This document shows positions 47,334 to 57,647 of a stretch of DNA of 64,000 bases, piece by piece. The DNA comes from Stenotrophomonas rhizophila (GTDB lineage: Bacteria > Pseudomonadota > Gammaproteobacteria > Xanthomonadales > Xanthomonadaceae), in the NCBI RefSeq assembly GCF_020857975.1, contig NZ_JACWUO010000015.1, forward strand, positions 21,406 through 85,405, given 5' to 3'. The stretch's first letter is position 1; every line of letters begins with the position of its first letter. The notes beneath the pieces were generated by a model, which made no database searches, was not told the origin of the DNA, and saw only the letters and a program-made list of their open reading frames with translations. Both the position numbers and the translations under genes were made by a program.

Positions 47334-49114
47334 AGGTCCGCTCCGATGTTCAGGTACAGCTGGAACTGCGAATCGGGGTTGTTCAGGCCATGGGCGATAT
47401 CCACCCGCACCGGCCCTACCGGCGATTTCCAGCGCACGCCGAAGCCCACGCCGGTATGCAGGTCGATGGTGTTGTCGAAGGCGCTGCCGGTGTCCACGAA
47501 CACCGCCGCGCCCCACGGGCCGCCCTTGAAGTAATGCTCGTATTCGGCCGAACCGATCACCAGGTTCTTGGCGCCCAGCGCGTATTTGTCCGGCTCGGGC
47601 GTGCGCGGGCCGACCTCACGGTAGGCGTAGCCACGGATGCTGCGGTCGCCACCGGCGAAGAAGCGCAGGCTGGGCGGCATCGCCACCAGGTCGCTGGTCC
47701 AGGTGGTGCCGCCTTCGCCGCGCAGGATCAGGCGGTCGGTAGCGCCGATCGGGATGTACCAGCGCAGCACCATGTTGGCCTGCACGAAGCTGGTGTCCGA
47801 GCCGGCCCCTTCCACCCCGCCGCGCACGGTGGCGCTGCCACTGATGCCACGACGCGGGAACAGTTCGTCGTCGACGTTGACGTAGTCGGCCACCAGCTGC
47901 GGGTAGACCAGGGTGGAGGTGGTGTACACCGGGTCGGTGAACTCGGTGCCCGAGGCATAGCGCCAGCGTTCGCGCAACGCGTTGATCGAGGCGATCGCGG
48001 TCCAGTATTCGTTGATTTCGCCGCTGCGGCTGGCCGAGAGCTTGAAGTTGCGCAGGTCGATGTAGTCGGTCTGCTCGTCGTAGGCGCTGGCGGTGAACGC
48101 ATACCAGCCGTCCAGCCAGTTGAATGCCGGGATGCGGTAGCTGGTGACCAGGCTCTTGCGCTTCTGCGCATAGTCCAGCTGGGTGTTCATCTTGTGGCCG
48201 CGGCTGTTGAGGAACCGCCGCTCCAGCCCGCCGCGCACACCGGCGCCGCTTTCGCTGCCATAGCTCAGGCCGGCGGTGTAGATGGTGCGCTTGGCGCGGG
48301 TCAGGTTGACGTCCACCGGCACATTGCCGTCGGCGTCGGCCTGGTCCGGGCGTGGCTGGATGTCGATCACGCTGAAGTAGTCCAGCTTGGTCAACGACTC
48401 GCGCAGCCGGTCCAGCTTGCCTTCGTGGAAGTAGCTGCCCTTGTCCCAGTACACCAGCGGGTCGAACAGCGTGTCGACGAAGTAATCCTCGTGGAAACGG
48501 ATGTCGCCCATGTTGTAGCGGCGGCCGCTGTCCCAGGTCAGGTCGATGTCGGCGGCGTTTTCGGCGCGGGTGATCTGCACCTGGCGCTGGGTGTAGTCGG
48601 CATCGAAGTAGCCGCGTTCGGCCAGGCGCCGGGTCACGGTGATCTTGCTGGCCTCGTACTGGGTATGCTCGAAACGCTGGCCCTTGCGCGGCTTGAACCT
48701 CTCCAGGTCTTCCTGCAGGTACTGGTCCAGCTGGGCCGGGCCGGTGATGTCGATATGCTCGCGGCGCACCACGGTGGCCGGGCCCTTGTCGACCTGGATC
48801 ACCACCTGCAGGTTCTCGCCCTGGCGCGGGCTGTCGACCTTGATCACCGGGTTGTAATAGCCGAACGGTTCCAGTGCCTGGCGGGTCTGGCGTTCGGCCT
48901 GGGACAACAGGTACTCCAGCCGCGACTCGCCCTGGGGCTTGCCGATGGTGTCGTAGAGCGACAGCGAGACCTCGATGTTCTCGATCATCTCGGCGTCGTC
49001 GCCCTTGTCCAGTCCTTTGATTTCCACCTTGTCGATGGTTCCGCGGGCGTGCGCCACCGAGACGGTGGCCAGCGACAGGAACATCAGGGGAAGGGCGTAA
49101 TTCTTTGGCTGCAT
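47330..49114 (-). CDS. tamA: outer-membrane assembly protein TamA
   Basis: TamA is a BamA/Omp85-family barrel that, with TamB, helps insert outer-membrane proteins. The 594-residue precursor has a signal peptide (ending VAHA-RGT), POTRA domains (about 25-270), and a 16-strand barrel. The barrel contains the Omp85 lid-lock motif region FFAGGDRSIRGYAY near residue 495 and ends GADL. ATG at 49114 places the signal peptide properly. The gap to glyS (49115-49334) has no gene; it contains a GC-rich palindromic stretch. Confidence 0.95.
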   Translation of the reverse strand: MQPKNYALPLMFLSLATVSVAHARGTIDKVEIKGLDKGDDAEMIENIEVSLSLYDTIGKPQGESRLEYLLSQAERQTRQALEPFGYYNPVIKVDSPRQGENLQVVIQVDKGPATVVRREHIDITGPAQLDQYLQEDLERFKPRKGQRFEHTQYEASKITVTRRLAERGYFDADYTQRQVQITRAENAADIDLTWDSGRRYNMGDIRFHEDYFVDTLFDPLVYWDKGSYFHEGKLDRLRESLTKLDYFSVIDIQPRPDQADADGNVPVDVNLTRAKRTIYTAGLSYGSESGAGVRGGLERRFLNSRGHKMNTQLDYAQKRKSLVTSYRIPAFNWLDGWYAFTASAYDEQTDYIDLRNFKLSASRSGEINEYWTAIASINALRERWRYASGTEFTDPVYTTSTLVYPQLVADYVNVDDELFPRRGISGSATVRGGVEGAGSDTSFVQANMVLRWYIPIGATDRLILRGEGGTTWTSDLVAMPPSLRFFAGGDRSIRGYAYREVGPRTPEPDKYALGAKNLVIGSAEYEHYFKGGPWGAAVFVDTGSAFDNTIDLHTGVGFGVRWKSPVGPVRVDIAHGLNNPDSQFQLYLNIGADL

Positions 49115-49296
49115 GGCCACAGCATAACGGGCCGCCGTGACCATGCGAAATCGGCGGGGCTGTTTCAGAACGCCGGTTAAGTCACTGTAAAAATCCGCTA
49201 CCGCGGCGGTATCGACGTTTTCGGCCATCGGGGTTCATCCCCGCGGCCGGCGGCGCGCGCGCCGCGGGGCCCGGCGACACGCCCGGTGGAAGCACG

Positions 49297-49328
49297 CCCG
49301 GTGGCAGCCGGTCACGGCCGCCACCGGG
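49297..49328 (-). terminator. possible hairpin at the end of glyS
   Basis: Arms CCCGGTGGC/GCCACCGGG enclose a 14-base loop beginning seven bases after the glyS stop. No T run follows, so it may be an RNA-stabilising hairpin or a weak terminator. Confidence 0.35.
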
Positions 49329-49334
49329 CCCAGG

Positions 49335-51431
49335 TCAGCTGGACAGGTGCTCGATCGCCGCCACGCTGCCCAGGCGCTCGCCCAGGCGCTTGAGCAAGGC
49401 CAGGCGGTTGGCCCGCAGCGCCGGGTCCTCGGCATTGACCATCACCGCATCGAAGAACGCATCCACCTGCGGGCGCAGCCGGGCCAGCCGGTTCAGCACG
49501 CTGACGTAGTCCTTCTGGTGCAGACTGGCATTGCTGTCGTCGATGGCCGCTTCCACCGCCTCGGCCAGCGCACTCTCGGCCGGTTCGGCCAGCAGCGCCG
49601 GATCGACCTCGCCGGGAATGTCGCCCTCGGCCTTGCGCAGGATGTTGCGGATGCGCTTGTTGGCCGCAGCCAGCGCTTCGGCTTCGGGCAACGCGGCGAA
49701 GATGCCGATCGCATCGATGCGGCGGTCGAAGTCATACAGCGAAGCCGGCTTCAGTTCGGCCACCGCGTTGAAATGCGTGGCCGGCACGCCCTTGTCGGCG
49801 TAGTAGCCGCGCAGGCGGTCGATCACGAAGTCGTACAGCTCCTGCGGCAGCGCCTCGCTCTTGCGCTCGGCACTGGGCTGCACGCCTGCCGGCAGACCGG
49901 CCAAGGCGGTGGTGAGCAGCGCGCGCAGGTCAAGATCGAAACCGGACTCGATCACCGTCCGCGCCAACCCCAGCGCATTGCGGCGCAGCGCGAACGGGTC
50001 CTTGTTGCCGGTCGGCTTCAGGCCCGCGGCGAAACCGCCGGCCAGCGTGTCCAGGCGCTCGGCGATCGCCAGCACCTTGCCCAGCGGCGACAAGGCGATG
50101 TCATCGCCGGCGAAGCGCGGCTGGTAGGCCTCGTCGATGGCCAGCGCCACCTCCGGCGATTCGCCGCCGGTCAGCGCGTAATGGCGGCCGGCGATGCCCT
50201 GCAGCTCCGGGAACTCGTTGACCATGCGCGACTGCAGATCGTTCTTGGCCAGCAGCGCGGCACGCCTGGCCAGCACCGGATCGGCACCCACCTGCGGCGC
50301 GATCGCCTCGGCCAGCGCCACCACGCGCGCCACCTTGTCGGCCACGCTGCCCAGCTTGGCCTGGTAGGTCACCGTCTTCAGGCCGTCGCCCATCGCCTCC
50401 AGGCCCTGCTTGAGGTCCTCGTCGAAGAAGAACTTGGCATCGGAGAAGCGCGGGCGGATTACCCGCTCGTAGCCCTTGGCCACTTCGGCCACGTCCCTGG
50501 ACTCGATGTTGGCGATGCCGATGAACTTCTCGGTCAGCTTGCCGCCGGCATCGAGCACCGGGAAGAACTTCTGGTTGACTTCCATGGTCTCGATCAACGC
50601 TTCCTGCGGCACCGCCAGGAATTCGCGTTCGAAACTGCACAGCACCGGTGCCGGCCATTCCACCAGGTTGACCACCTGTTCCAGGTTGTCCTCGGTGATC
50701 CGCGCCTGGCCGCCGGCCCTGGCCGCTTCGGCATTGACCTGCTCGACTATGCGCGCACGGCGCGCGTCGGCGTCGACCAGCACGAACGCGGCCTGCAGCG
50801 AACTGACATAGTCGTCCGGGGACGACAGCCACACGGTCTTGTCGTGCATGAAGCGATGGCCGCGGCTCATGCGGTCGGCCTTCAGGCCCAGCAGCTCGGC
50901 CTCGATGATGTCCTGGCCGTGCAGCAGCACCAGCCAGTGCACCGGGCGGGCGAAGCCGTAGGCATGGTTGCCCCAGCGCATCGGCTTGGGGATCGGCATG
51001 GCCGCGATCGCCTCGCGCAGGATCTCCGGCAGCAGGCTGGCGGTACGCGCGCCCGGGGTGGTGGAACGGTGTACGAAGCGCTCGCCCTTGGCATCGCTGG
51101 TGCGTTCCAGCGCGGTCCAGTCGATTCCGGCCTTGGCCGCAAAACCCTGCAGCGCCTTGGTCGGCTGGCCGTCGGCATCCAGCGCGATGTTCAGGTACGG
51201 GCCCAGCACTTCGCTGTGCTGTTCGGGCTGCTCCACCGCCACGCCGGGCAGCAGCACCGCCAGGCGGCGCGGGGTCGACAGCGGCTTGGCAGCGCCACGC
51301 TCGATGGCCACACCACGCTTGGCCAGGCCATCCACCACGCCATCGAAGAAGGCCTGGGCCAGGCCCGGCAGCGCCTTCACCGGCAGTTCTTCGGTACCCA
51401 GTTCAATCAGCAGCGGCCGCATCGTGCTCAT
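49335..51431 (-). CDS. glyS: glycyl-tRNA synthetase beta subunit
   Basis: The beta subunit of the heterotetrameric bacterial glycyl-tRNA synthetase binds tRNA and completes the enzyme. The 698-residue protein is full length, beginning [19 protein letters not shown] after MST. It contains [19 protein letters not shown] at the C-terminal anticodon-binding end and the conserved [12 protein letters not shown]. Its ATG overlaps the glyQ stop by four bases (ATGA), fitting 1:1 production of the subunits. Confidence 0.97.
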   Translation of the reverse strand: MSTMRPLLIELGTEELPVKALPGLAQAFFDGVVDGLAKRGVAIERGAAKPLSTPRRLAVLLPGVAVEQPEQHSEVLGPYLNIALDADGQPTKALQGFAAKAGIDWTALERTSDAKGERFVHRSTTPGARTASLLPEILREAIAAMPIPKPMRWGNHAYGFARPVHWLVLLHGQDIIEAELLGLKADRMSRGHRFMHDKTVWLSSPDDYVSSLQAAFVLVDADARRARIVEQVNAEAARAGGQARITEDNLEQVVNLVEWPAPVLCSFEREFLAVPQEALIETMEVNQKFFPVLDAGGKLTEKFIGIANIESRDVAEVAKGYERVIRPRFSDAKFFFDEDLKQGLEAMGDGLKTVTYQAKLGSVADKVARVVALAEAIAPQVGADPVLARRAALLAKNDLQSRMVNEFPELQGIAGRHYALTGGESPEVALAIDEAYQPRFAGDDIALSPLGKVLAIAERLDTLAGGFAAGLKPTGNKDPFALRRNALGLARTVIESGFDLDLRALLTTALAGLPAGVQPSAERKSEALPQELYDFVIDRLRGYYADKGVPATHFNAVAELKPASLYDFDRRIDAIGIFAALPEAEALAAANKRIRNILRKAEGDIPGEVDPALLAEPAESALAEAVEAAIDDSNASLHQKDYVSVLNRLARLRPQVDAFFDAVMVNAEDPALRANRLALLKRLGERLGSVAAIEHLSS

Positions 51432-52339
51432 GCCTGCACCTCCCTGGCGGCGATCGCTTCGATGCGCTTGGCCTCGTACAGCTTTGCCACCGCCTGGGCC
51501 AGCGCGCGCACGCGCAGGATGTAGCGCTGGCGCTCGGTCACGCTGATCGCGCGGCGCGCATCGAGCAGGTTGAAGGCATGGCTGGCCTTGCACACCTGCT
51601 CGTAGGCCGGCAGCGGCAGGTCGACGTCGACCAGCTTCTGCGCTTCCTTCTCGCAGGCGTCGAAGCGGTGGAACATTTCCTCCACGTCGGCGTACTCGAA
51701 GTTGTAGGTGCTCTGCTCGATCTCGTTCTGCAGGTACACATCGCCGTAGGTGACCGGCGTGCCGTCCGGCCCGTAGGTCCAGACCAGGTCGTAGACGTTG
51801 TCGCAGTTCTGCAGGTACATGCACAGGCGCTCCAGCCCGTAGGTGATCTCGCCCAGCACCGGCTTGCACTCCAGGCCGCCGGCCTGCTGGAAATAGGTGA
51901 ACTGGGTGACTTCCATCCCGTTCAACCACACTTCCCAGCCCAGCCCCCAGGCGCCCAGGGTCGGCGATTCCCAGTTGTCCTCGACAAAGCGCAGGTCGTG
52001 CACCAGCGGGTCGATGCCCAGCGCCTTGAGTGAATCCAGGTACAGCTGCTGGATGTTGTCCGGGCTGGGCTTCATCGCCACCTGGTACTGGTAGTACCGC
52101 TGCAGGCGGTTGGGGTTCTCGCCGTAGCGGCCGTCGGTGGGACGGCGCGAGGGCTGCACGTACGCGGCATTCCAGCTTTCCGGGCCGATCGAGCGCAGGA
52201 ACGTGGCCGGGTGGAAGGTACCTGCGCCCACCTCCAGGTCCAGCGGCTGGATCAGCACGCAGCCCTGCTGCGCCCAATACTGGTTGAGGGTCTGGATCAG
52301 GCCCTGGAAAGTGATCGGAACGTTCTTCGTGACGGACAT
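51428..52339 (-). CDS. glyQ: glycyl-tRNA synthetase alpha subunit
   Basis: The alpha subunit holds the class II catalytic core that forms glycyl-adenylate and charges tRNA-Gly. The 303-residue protein contains the motifs [34 protein letters not shown] and [20 protein letters not shown] typical of GlyQ. It is the first gene of the glyQ-glyS pair. Upstream on the minus strand a TATACT (about 52374-52379) could be a -10 element, with no clear -35. The divergent gspE-like gene starts 211 bp away. Confidence 0.97.
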   Translation of the reverse strand: MSVTKNVPITFQGLIQTLNQYWAQQGCVLIQPLDLEVGAGTFHPATFLRSIGPESWNAAYVQPSRRPTDGRYGENPNRLQRYYQYQVAMKPSPDNIQQLYLDSLKALGIDPLVHDLRFVEDNWESPTLGAWGLGWEVWLNGMEVTQFTYFQQAGGLECKPVLGEITYGLERLCMYLQNCDNVYDLVWTYGPDGTPVTYGDVYLQNEIEQSTYNFEYADVEEMFHRFDACEKEAQKLVDVDLPLPAYEQVCKASHAFNLLDARRAISVTERQRYILRVRALAQAVAKLYEAKRIEAIAAREVQA

Positions 52340-52550
52340 GCGGCGGATTCTTGCCTGCAGAAGGGGTGCGCTAGTATAGCCAGCGACTGCGTTGCCGCCT
52401 TCCGGCCCCCGCCGGGCGCGGCCAACATGGCGCGATCACCTCGTCCGGTCACCGCCGCAGCACGCCTTGACGTGCCGGGCAGGCCCGGCCCCGGGTATCC
52501 CGGCCACCACCCCATTACTGCGTGCCCGGCACGCCCCAAGGACTTGGCCG

Positions 52551-54395
52551 ATGGATCAGCGACCGCCGGTTTCAATCGCGACAGCCCCCGGCCCGGGCAC
52601 CGGCGACCCGCTGCGCCCGGGCCGGCTCGGCTTCGAGCAGGTGGTGGCGGCCTTGATCGCCGACGGCCTGGTCGCCGAGGCCGACCTGGAGCGCATCCGC
52701 TTCTCCGCCCAGGGCGCGCGCAACGCCAGCGAAGTGCACCCGCTGGTACTGCTGGCCAACCTCAAGCTGGCCGCCACCGGCGGTGGCGAGCTGGGCCTGG
52801 AGCGGCTGACCGAATGGCTGGCCGCCCGCACCGGCACCCGCTACCTGCGGGTCGATCCGACCCGGGTCGATGTGGCTTCGGTGACCTCGCTGGTTTCCCA
52901 CGCCTATGCCCGCCGCCACCGCTTCCTGCCGCTGGCGGTGGATACCGAGCGCGTGCTGGTGGCCACCAGCGAGCCGCTGGCCCAGGAATGGCTGCGCGAC
53001 CTGCAGCACCTGACCCGGCGCCGGATCGAACTGGCCATGGTCAACCCGCTGGACCTGCACCGCTACACCATGGAGTTCTACGGGGTCACCCGCTCCGTGC
53101 GCGGCGCGCGCGGCGACGTGCGCGGCGAAGCCAACGCCACTTTGCCCAGCTTCGAGCAGCTGGTCGAACTGGGCCGTGCCGGCGATGTCAACGCCGATGA
53201 CCAGCACATCGTGCACATCGTGGACTGGCTGCTGCAGTACGCCTACGAACAGCGCGCTTCGGACATCCACCTGGAGCCGCGCCGCGACATGGGGCGCATG
53301 CGCTTCCGCATCGACGGGGTGCTGCACAAGGTGTTCGAAGTGCCGCCGGCGGTGATGACCGCGGTGGTCAGCCGGATCAAGGTGCTGGGCCGCATGGACC
53401 TGGGCGAACGCCGGCGCCCGCAGGACGGCCGCATCAAGACCCGTTCGCCGGGCGGGCGCGAGGTGGAAATGCGCGTGTCGACCATGCCCACCGCGTTCGG
53501 CGAGAAGTGCGTGATGCGCATCTTCGACCCCGATGCGGCGTTCAAGAGCATCGACCAGCTCGGCTTCAGCCCGCAGGAAGCGGCCGGCTGGAGCGCCCTG
53601 GTCGAGCGTCCGCACGGCATCGTGCTGGTCACCGGGCCCACCGGCTCGGGCAAGACCACCACCCTGTATTCCACCCTCAAGCGGCTGGCCACGCCGGAAG
53701 TGAACGTGTGCACGGTGGAAGACCCGATCGAAATGATCGCGCCGGAATTCAACCAGATGCAGGTGCAGACCAACATCGACCTGGACTTCGCCAGCGGCGT
53801 GCGCACCCTGCTGCGGCAGGATCCGGACATCATCATGATCGGCGAAATCCGCGACCTGGAAACCGCGCAGATGGCGGTACAGGCCTCGCTGACCGGGCAC
53901 CTGGTGCTGTCCACCCTGCACACCAACGACGCGCCCTCGGCGATCACCCGCCTGCTCGACCTGGGCGTGCCGCACTACCTGCTGGCCTCCACCCTCAACG
54001 GCATCCTGGCCCAGCGCCTGGTGCGCACCCTGTGCCCGAACTGCAAGGTGCCGCGCCCGCTCAGCGCGCTCCAATGGGCGGCACTGGCTGATGCCGATGA
54101 AGCATTACCTGAGTCACCCACGCCATATGCACCGGCCGGCTGCATCGATTGCCGGCGCACCGGTTACCTCGGCCGGGTAGGCCTGTATGAGCTGCTGCCA
54201 TTGGGCTCGCGCCTGCGCGGGCTGATCCGCGCGGACATGGATCTGGCCGCTTTCAACCGCGCCGCACGTGCCGAAGGGGTACGTACCCTGCGCCGCGCGG
54301 GACTTGAAAAAGTGGCCGCAGGGCTGACTACAATCGAGGAAGTCCTTTCAGTGCTGCCGCCCCCGGATGAATTCCGCCCCGTTCCTGATTCTTGA
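52551..54395 (+). CDS. GspE/PulE family secretion/pilus-type ATPase, orphan
   Basis: This 614-residue ATPase is of the type II secretion/type IV pilus assembly class. It has an N-terminal MshEN-like domain (about 20-170) and a catalytic domain with HLEPRRDMGRMRFRIDGVL near 235. Walker A GPTGSGKTTT is near 360, the Asp/His boxes VEDPIEM and LSTLHTNDAPSAI follow, and a C4 zinc site pairs CPNC with CIDC (about 485 and 530). All catalytic motifs are intact. There are no other secretion or pilus genes nearby, so its partner machine lies elsewhere. It overlaps the following glutamine amidotransferase gene by 29 bp. Confidence 0.9.
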   Translation: MDQRPPVSIATAPGPGTGDPLRPGRLGFEQVVAALIADGLVAEADLERIRFSAQGARNASEVHPLVLLANLKLAATGGGELGLERLTEWLAARTGTRYLRVDPTRVDVASVTSLVSHAYARRHRFLPLAVDTERVLVATSEPLAQEWLRDLQHLTRRRIELAMVNPLDLHRYTMEFYGVTRSVRGARGDVRGEANATLPSFEQLVELGRAGDVNADDQHIVHIVDWLLQYAYEQRASDIHLEPRRDMGRMRFRIDGVLHKVFEVPPAVMTAVVSRIKVLGRMDLGERRRPQDGRIKTRSPGGREVEMRVSTMPTAFGEKCVMRIFDPDAAFKSIDQLGFSPQEAAGWSALVERPHGIVLVTGPTGSGKTTTLYSTLKRLATPEVNVCTVEDPIEMIAPEFNQMQVQTNIDLDFASGVRTLLRQDPDIIMIGEIRDLETAQMAVQASLTGHLVLSTLHTNDAPSAITRLLDLGVPHYLLASTLNGILAQRLVRTLCPNCKVPRPLSALQWAALADADEALPESPTPYAPAGCIDCRRTGYLGRVGLYELLPLGSRLRGLIRADMDLAAFNRAARAEGVRTLRRAGLEKVAAGLTTIEEVLSVLPPPDEFRPVPDS

Positions 54396-55086
54396 AACCG
54401 GCCAGCCGGTCGCCTCGCTGCGCCGCTACGGGCGGTTCCCGCATTGGATCCGGGTCGCCGCCGGGCTGGATGCCGACGAAACGGTGGTGGTCGATGTCGA
54501 ACATGGCGGCGCGCTGCCCGACCACCGCCGGTTCGCCGGGGTGATCGTCACCGGTTCGGCCGCCCTCGTCACCGACCACGCCGACTGGAGCGAGCGCAGT
54601 GCCCGCTGGCTGCACGACGCCGCCCACGCCGGCCGGCCGGTGTTCGGCATCTGCTACGGGCACCAGCTGCTGGCGCATGCGCTGGGCGGCGAGGTGGCCT
54701 ACAACCCGGCCGGGCGCGAGTCGGGCACCATCGAGCTGGCGCTGGACCCCTCGGCCAGTACCGATCCGCTGTTCGCCGGCCTGCCCACGCGGTTCCCGGC
54801 CCACGCCACCCACCTGCAGACGGTGGTGCGCGCACCGGACGGGGCGGCCATCCTGGCGCGCTCGGCGCAGGACAACTGCCACGCCTTCCGCTGGGGCCGG
54901 CAGGCCTGGGGGGTGCAGTTCCATCCGGAGTTCGCCACCCACCACATGCGCGGCTACGTGCGCGCCCGCGCCGAGTGCATCGGCCGCCACGGCGGCTGCG
55001 CGCGCAGCGTGGCGCGCGCGGTCAGTGCGGCCCCGCTGGCACGCCAGCTGCTGCGCCGCTTCGTGCGCCAGGCCCGCGACGCCTGA
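54367..55086 (+). CDS. class I glutamine amidotransferase (GuaA-N-like)
   Basis: This stand-alone glutaminase-type domain of 239 residues resembles YfeJ/GMP-synthase N-terminal proteins. The nucleophile is Cys96 in FGICYGHQLLAH. The His-Glu pair is in VQFHPEFATHHM near residue 183. Such free proteins release ammonia from glutamine for an unknown partner, or act as gamma-glutamyl hydrolases. Its start lies inside the end of the GspE-like gene (29-bp overlap), so the two are translationally coupled, an unexpected pairing. No ATG closer to the usual distance is available. Confidence 0.87.
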   Translation: MNSAPFLILETGQPVASLRRYGRFPHWIRVAAGLDADETVVVDVEHGGALPDHRRFAGVIVTGSAALVTDHADWSERSARWLHDAAHAGRPVFGICYGHQLLAHALGGEVAYNPAGRESGTIELALDPSASTDPLFAGLPTRFPAHATHLQTVVRAPDGAAILARSAQDNCHAFRWGRQAWGVQFHPEFATHHMRGYVRARAECIGRHGGCARSVARAVSAAPLARQLLRRFVRQARDA

Positions 55087-55206
55087 GCCGGCCGCCACGA
55101 CACAGCGTCCCGGCCGCGCGTGCCGGGCTTCAGGTGGCGCGCAGGGAAAACAGGGATAATCGATCGCATTCGGGGCGCCTGCGCCCCTCCCCTGTTTCGG
55201 AATGGT

Positions 55207-56109
55207 ATGAGCGAGATTCGCAAGCTGCCGGCCTCTGCTGGCGCCCAATGGCTGCTGGACGCGTTTTCCCTGTATGCCCGTGCGCCGATGCAGTTGGCGG
55301 TACTGGGCGTGATCGGCATGCTGGCCAGCTCGCTGATCCTGGTACTGGCCCAGCTGCTGCCGGGCTGGCTGGGGCTGCTGGTGCAGCTGCTGTCGCTGGC
55401 GGTGGGCCCGCTGATCTTCGGCGGCATGCTGTGGGCGGTGAGCGAGATCGACCAGGGCCGCCGGGCGTTGCCCACCCACCTGCTGCAGCCGATCCGCGAC
55501 CGCCGCGTCAGCCACCTGCTGGTGCCGCTGGCGATCCAGCTGATCGCGGTGATCGCGCTGGGCACCCTGCTGTTCACCCTGATCGGCAGCCAGGGCTTCA
55601 GCGCCTTCACCGACCTGATCCACAAGGTGCAGGCCCTGCAGCAGTCCGGCCGGCAGCTCAGCCAGGACGAAACCCTGGCGCTGATGGCCAACGTGCCGGT
55701 CAAGCGCATCATGCTGTGGCTGCTGATCGTGTTTGCCACGTTCGTGGCATTGAGCATGGCCATGTTCGCGCAGCCGGCGCTGGTGGTGTTCGACCGCCAG
55801 AGCGGCATGCATGCGCTGCGCATGAGCCTGCAGGGCTGCATCGAGAACTTCGGCGCAATGGCGGTGTTCATGCTGCTGGGCCTGATCGCCGCGGTCTGCC
55901 TGTACGTGCTGATGCTGATCCTGATGCAGGTGGCAATGCTGGTCGGCGGCATGGGCGCGGCGGCGTTCGTGATGCAGCTGGCGGTCACCACGGTGATCAT
56001 GCCGTTGTATGTCGGCGCGGTATACGCGGCGTGGAAGCAGATGTTCGCCCACCGCGGCCGCACCCCACCGCCGACCGCCCCCAGTCCGGACAACGTGTTC
56101 GCGGCCTGA
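55207..56109 (+). CDS. BPSS1780-family integral membrane protein
   Basis: This 300-residue inner-membrane protein is of unknown function and resembles the BPSS1780 family. It has about six hydrophobic helices (near 25-50, 50-80, 105-130, 170-195, 220-245 and 250-275) and a short charged tail. The conserved N-terminal pattern ASAGAQWLLDAFSLYARAP precedes the first helix. It follows the amidotransferase gene by 120 bp on the same strand and is closed by an intrinsic terminator. The start at 55207 is preferred to an upstream one at 55120. Confidence 0.75.
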   Translation: MSEIRKLPASAGAQWLLDAFSLYARAPMQLAVLGVIGMLASSLILVLAQLLPGWLGLLVQLLSLAVGPLIFGGMLWAVSEIDQGRRALPTHLLQPIRDRRVSHLLVPLAIQLIAVIALGTLLFTLIGSQGFSAFTDLIHKVQALQQSGRQLSQDETLALMANVPVKRIMLWLLIVFATFVALSMAMFAQPALVVFDRQSGMHALRMSLQGCIENFGAMAVFMLLGLIAAVCLYVLMLILMQVAMLVGGMGAAAFVMQLAVTTVIMPLYVGAVYAAWKQMFAHRGRTPPPTAPSPDNVFAA

Positions 56110-56120
56110 CCGAAAAGCAG

Positions 56121-56146
56121 AAAACCCCGGCGAGAGCCGGGGTTTT
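56121..56146 (+). terminator. intrinsic terminator after the BPSS1780-family gene
   Basis: A perfect 11-bp stem AAAACCCCGGC/GCCGGGGTTTT with loop GAGA is followed by AGTTT. Confidence 0.9.
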
Positions 56147-56167
56147 AGTTTCGCGGCGCTGTGGTTC

Positions 56168-56239
56168 GTAGCGCCGGGCTCTGCCCGGCTGCTCCTGCAT
56201 GATGGAAGGCAACGGCAGCCGGGCAGAGCCCGGCGCTAC
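56168..56239. repeat. inverted SMAG pair forming a long hairpin
   Basis: Two GTAG elements face each other: GTAGCGCCGGGCTCTGCCC at 56168 onward and its exact inverse ending at 56239. Arms are 24 bp and perfect, with a 24-base spacer. Each arm is itself palindromic, so a cruciform or very stable RNA hairpin can form between the convergent BPSS1780-family and tatC genes. Confidence 0.88.
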
Positions 56240-56352
56240 GGCCAGGTATCGTTGTTTCAAGCGGTGTTACGGGCGTCGGTGAACAACGGGCGCGTGGCGA
56301 CGCGTTCGTCAATGCGGCTGCTCTTTGCCACCATGGCGCGGCGTCGCGTTGG

Positions 56353-57102
56353 TCACTGCGGCTGTTCTTTCCCGCCGGGGCGCGGAACCAGCCACCTTGC
56401 CGCGTGGATCCCCAGCTCGTAGAGCAGGCACATCGGGATGGCCAGCAGCAACTGCGACACCACGTCCGGCGGGGTCAGCACCGCGGCCACGATGAAAATG
56501 CCTACCACCGCATAACCACGGCTTTCTTTGAACTGCTGCGGCGTCACCCAGCCCATCAGCACCAGGATCACCATCGCCACCGGCAACTCGAAACTGGTGC
56601 CGAACGCGAAGAAGATCGCCAGCACGAAATCCAGGTACGCATTCGCATCCGGCGTGATCGCAATCACCTCCGGGCGGAACGTGGTCAGGAAATGGAAGAC
56701 CGCCGGCAGCACCAGGAAGTAGGCGAACGCACAGCCCAGGTAGAACAGCAGCACCGAGGAGGCCAGCAGCGGCACCGCCAGGCGCTTCTCGCGTGCATAC
56801 AGCCCCGGCGCCACGAACGCCCACAGCTGGTACAGCAGCCACGGCACCGCCACGAACAGCGCCACGAAGAAGGTCAGCTTCAACGGCGCAAAGAACGCCC
56901 CGGCCGGATTGGTCGCAATCATGGTCTGCCCGTTGGGCAGCTGCGAGATCAGCGGCTCGGCCAGCCAGGTATAGATTTTCCGCGAGAACGGCAGCAGCCC
57001 CAGCAGCACCACTAGCAGGCCGACGATGGCGCGCACCAGGCGCGCGCGCAGTTCGATCAGGTGCTCTACCAGCGAGCTTTCCGGGGTGTCGTGTTCGCTC
57101 AT
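56353..57102 (-). CDS. tatC: Sec-independent protein translocase subunit TatC
   Basis: TatC is the receptor for twin-arginine signal peptides in the inner membrane. The 249-residue protein has six helices and the family segments [17 protein letters not shown] at the N-terminus, [23 protein letters not shown], and [15 protein letters not shown]. Its ATG overlaps the tatB stop (ATGA). A decayed copy of its last codons lies just beyond the stop (56310-56341 against 56354-56385). Confidence 0.97.
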   Translation of the reverse strand: MSEHDTPESSLVEHLIELRARLVRAIVGLLVVLLGLLPFSRKIYTWLAEPLISQLPNGQTMIATNPAGAFFAPLKLTFFVALFVAVPWLLYQLWAFVAPGLYAREKRLAVPLLASSVLLFYLGCAFAYFLVLPAVFHFLTTFRPEVIAITPDANAYLDFVLAIFFAFGTSFELPVAMVILVLMGWVTPQQFKESRGYAVVGIFIVAAVLTPPDVVSQLLLAIPMCLLYELGIHAARWLVPRPGGKEQPQ

Positions 57103-57632
57103 CGCGGTGCTTCCCCGCCGGGCGGCGGGGCCAGCCGGGCAGGGTCCGGCGCTGTCGGCGGGTGCGCGTCCTCCGCGGCCGCGCGCGGCGCGGCGCCGTC
57201 GATGCCCGGCGGGGCCATCGCGTCGCGCGGCTCGGCCTGCTCGGCCAGTACATGCTGGGCCACGCTGGCCGGCGAACCGGGGGCCGGACCGGTCATCACC
57301 GGCGCATCGGCATCGGCGTCGACGGCGGCCGCATCTGCATCGCGCACCACGCCTTGGCGCAGCTGCTCGGCCTCGCGGCGCATCGCTTCACCGCTGGCAC
57401 GCAGCTGCGCTTCGGTGTCCTGCACCGAAGCCTGCACATCGCGGAACTGGCGCTTGATCTCGTCGGCGTGCAGCTCGCGTTCCAGCTCCTGCTTCACCGA
57501 ATCCCACTGGCTGCGCGCACGGCGTACCCACAACCCGGCAAACCGCGCCGCCTTGGGCAGGCGTTCGGGGCCGAGCACCACCAGCGCCACCACCGCGATC
57601 AGCAGCAGCTCACTGAAGCCGATATCGAACAC
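57099..57632 (-). CDS. tatB: Sec-independent protein translocase subunit TatB
   Basis: TatB binds TatC and hands substrates to TatA. The 177-residue protein has the N-terminal helix [26 protein letters not shown] and an amphipathic helix to about residue 80. The tail of some 95 residues is rich in Ala, Pro, Asp and Glu and probably disordered. It lies 15 bp after tatA. Confidence 0.95.
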   Translation of the reverse strand: MFDIGFSELLLIAVVALVVLGPERLPKAARFAGLWVRRARSQWDSVKQELERELHADEIKRQFRDVQASVQDTEAQLRASGEAMRREAEQLRQGVVRDADAAAVDADADAPVMTGPAPGSPASVAQHVLAEQAEPRDAMAPPGIDGAAPRAAAEDAHPPTAPDPARLAPPPGGEAPR

Positions 57633-57647
57633 GCCACGCGCTCCAGA

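Noticed and set aside
43359..47534. Plus-strand open frame of about 1390 codons opposite tamB
   Set aside because: It is the antisense shadow of tamB; the composition is not protein-like and no motif is visible.
52370..52382. TATACT as a glyQ promoter
   Set aside because: It is a good -10 match on the minus strand, but no -35 is recognisable at the right distance, so it is mentioned only in the glyQ entry.
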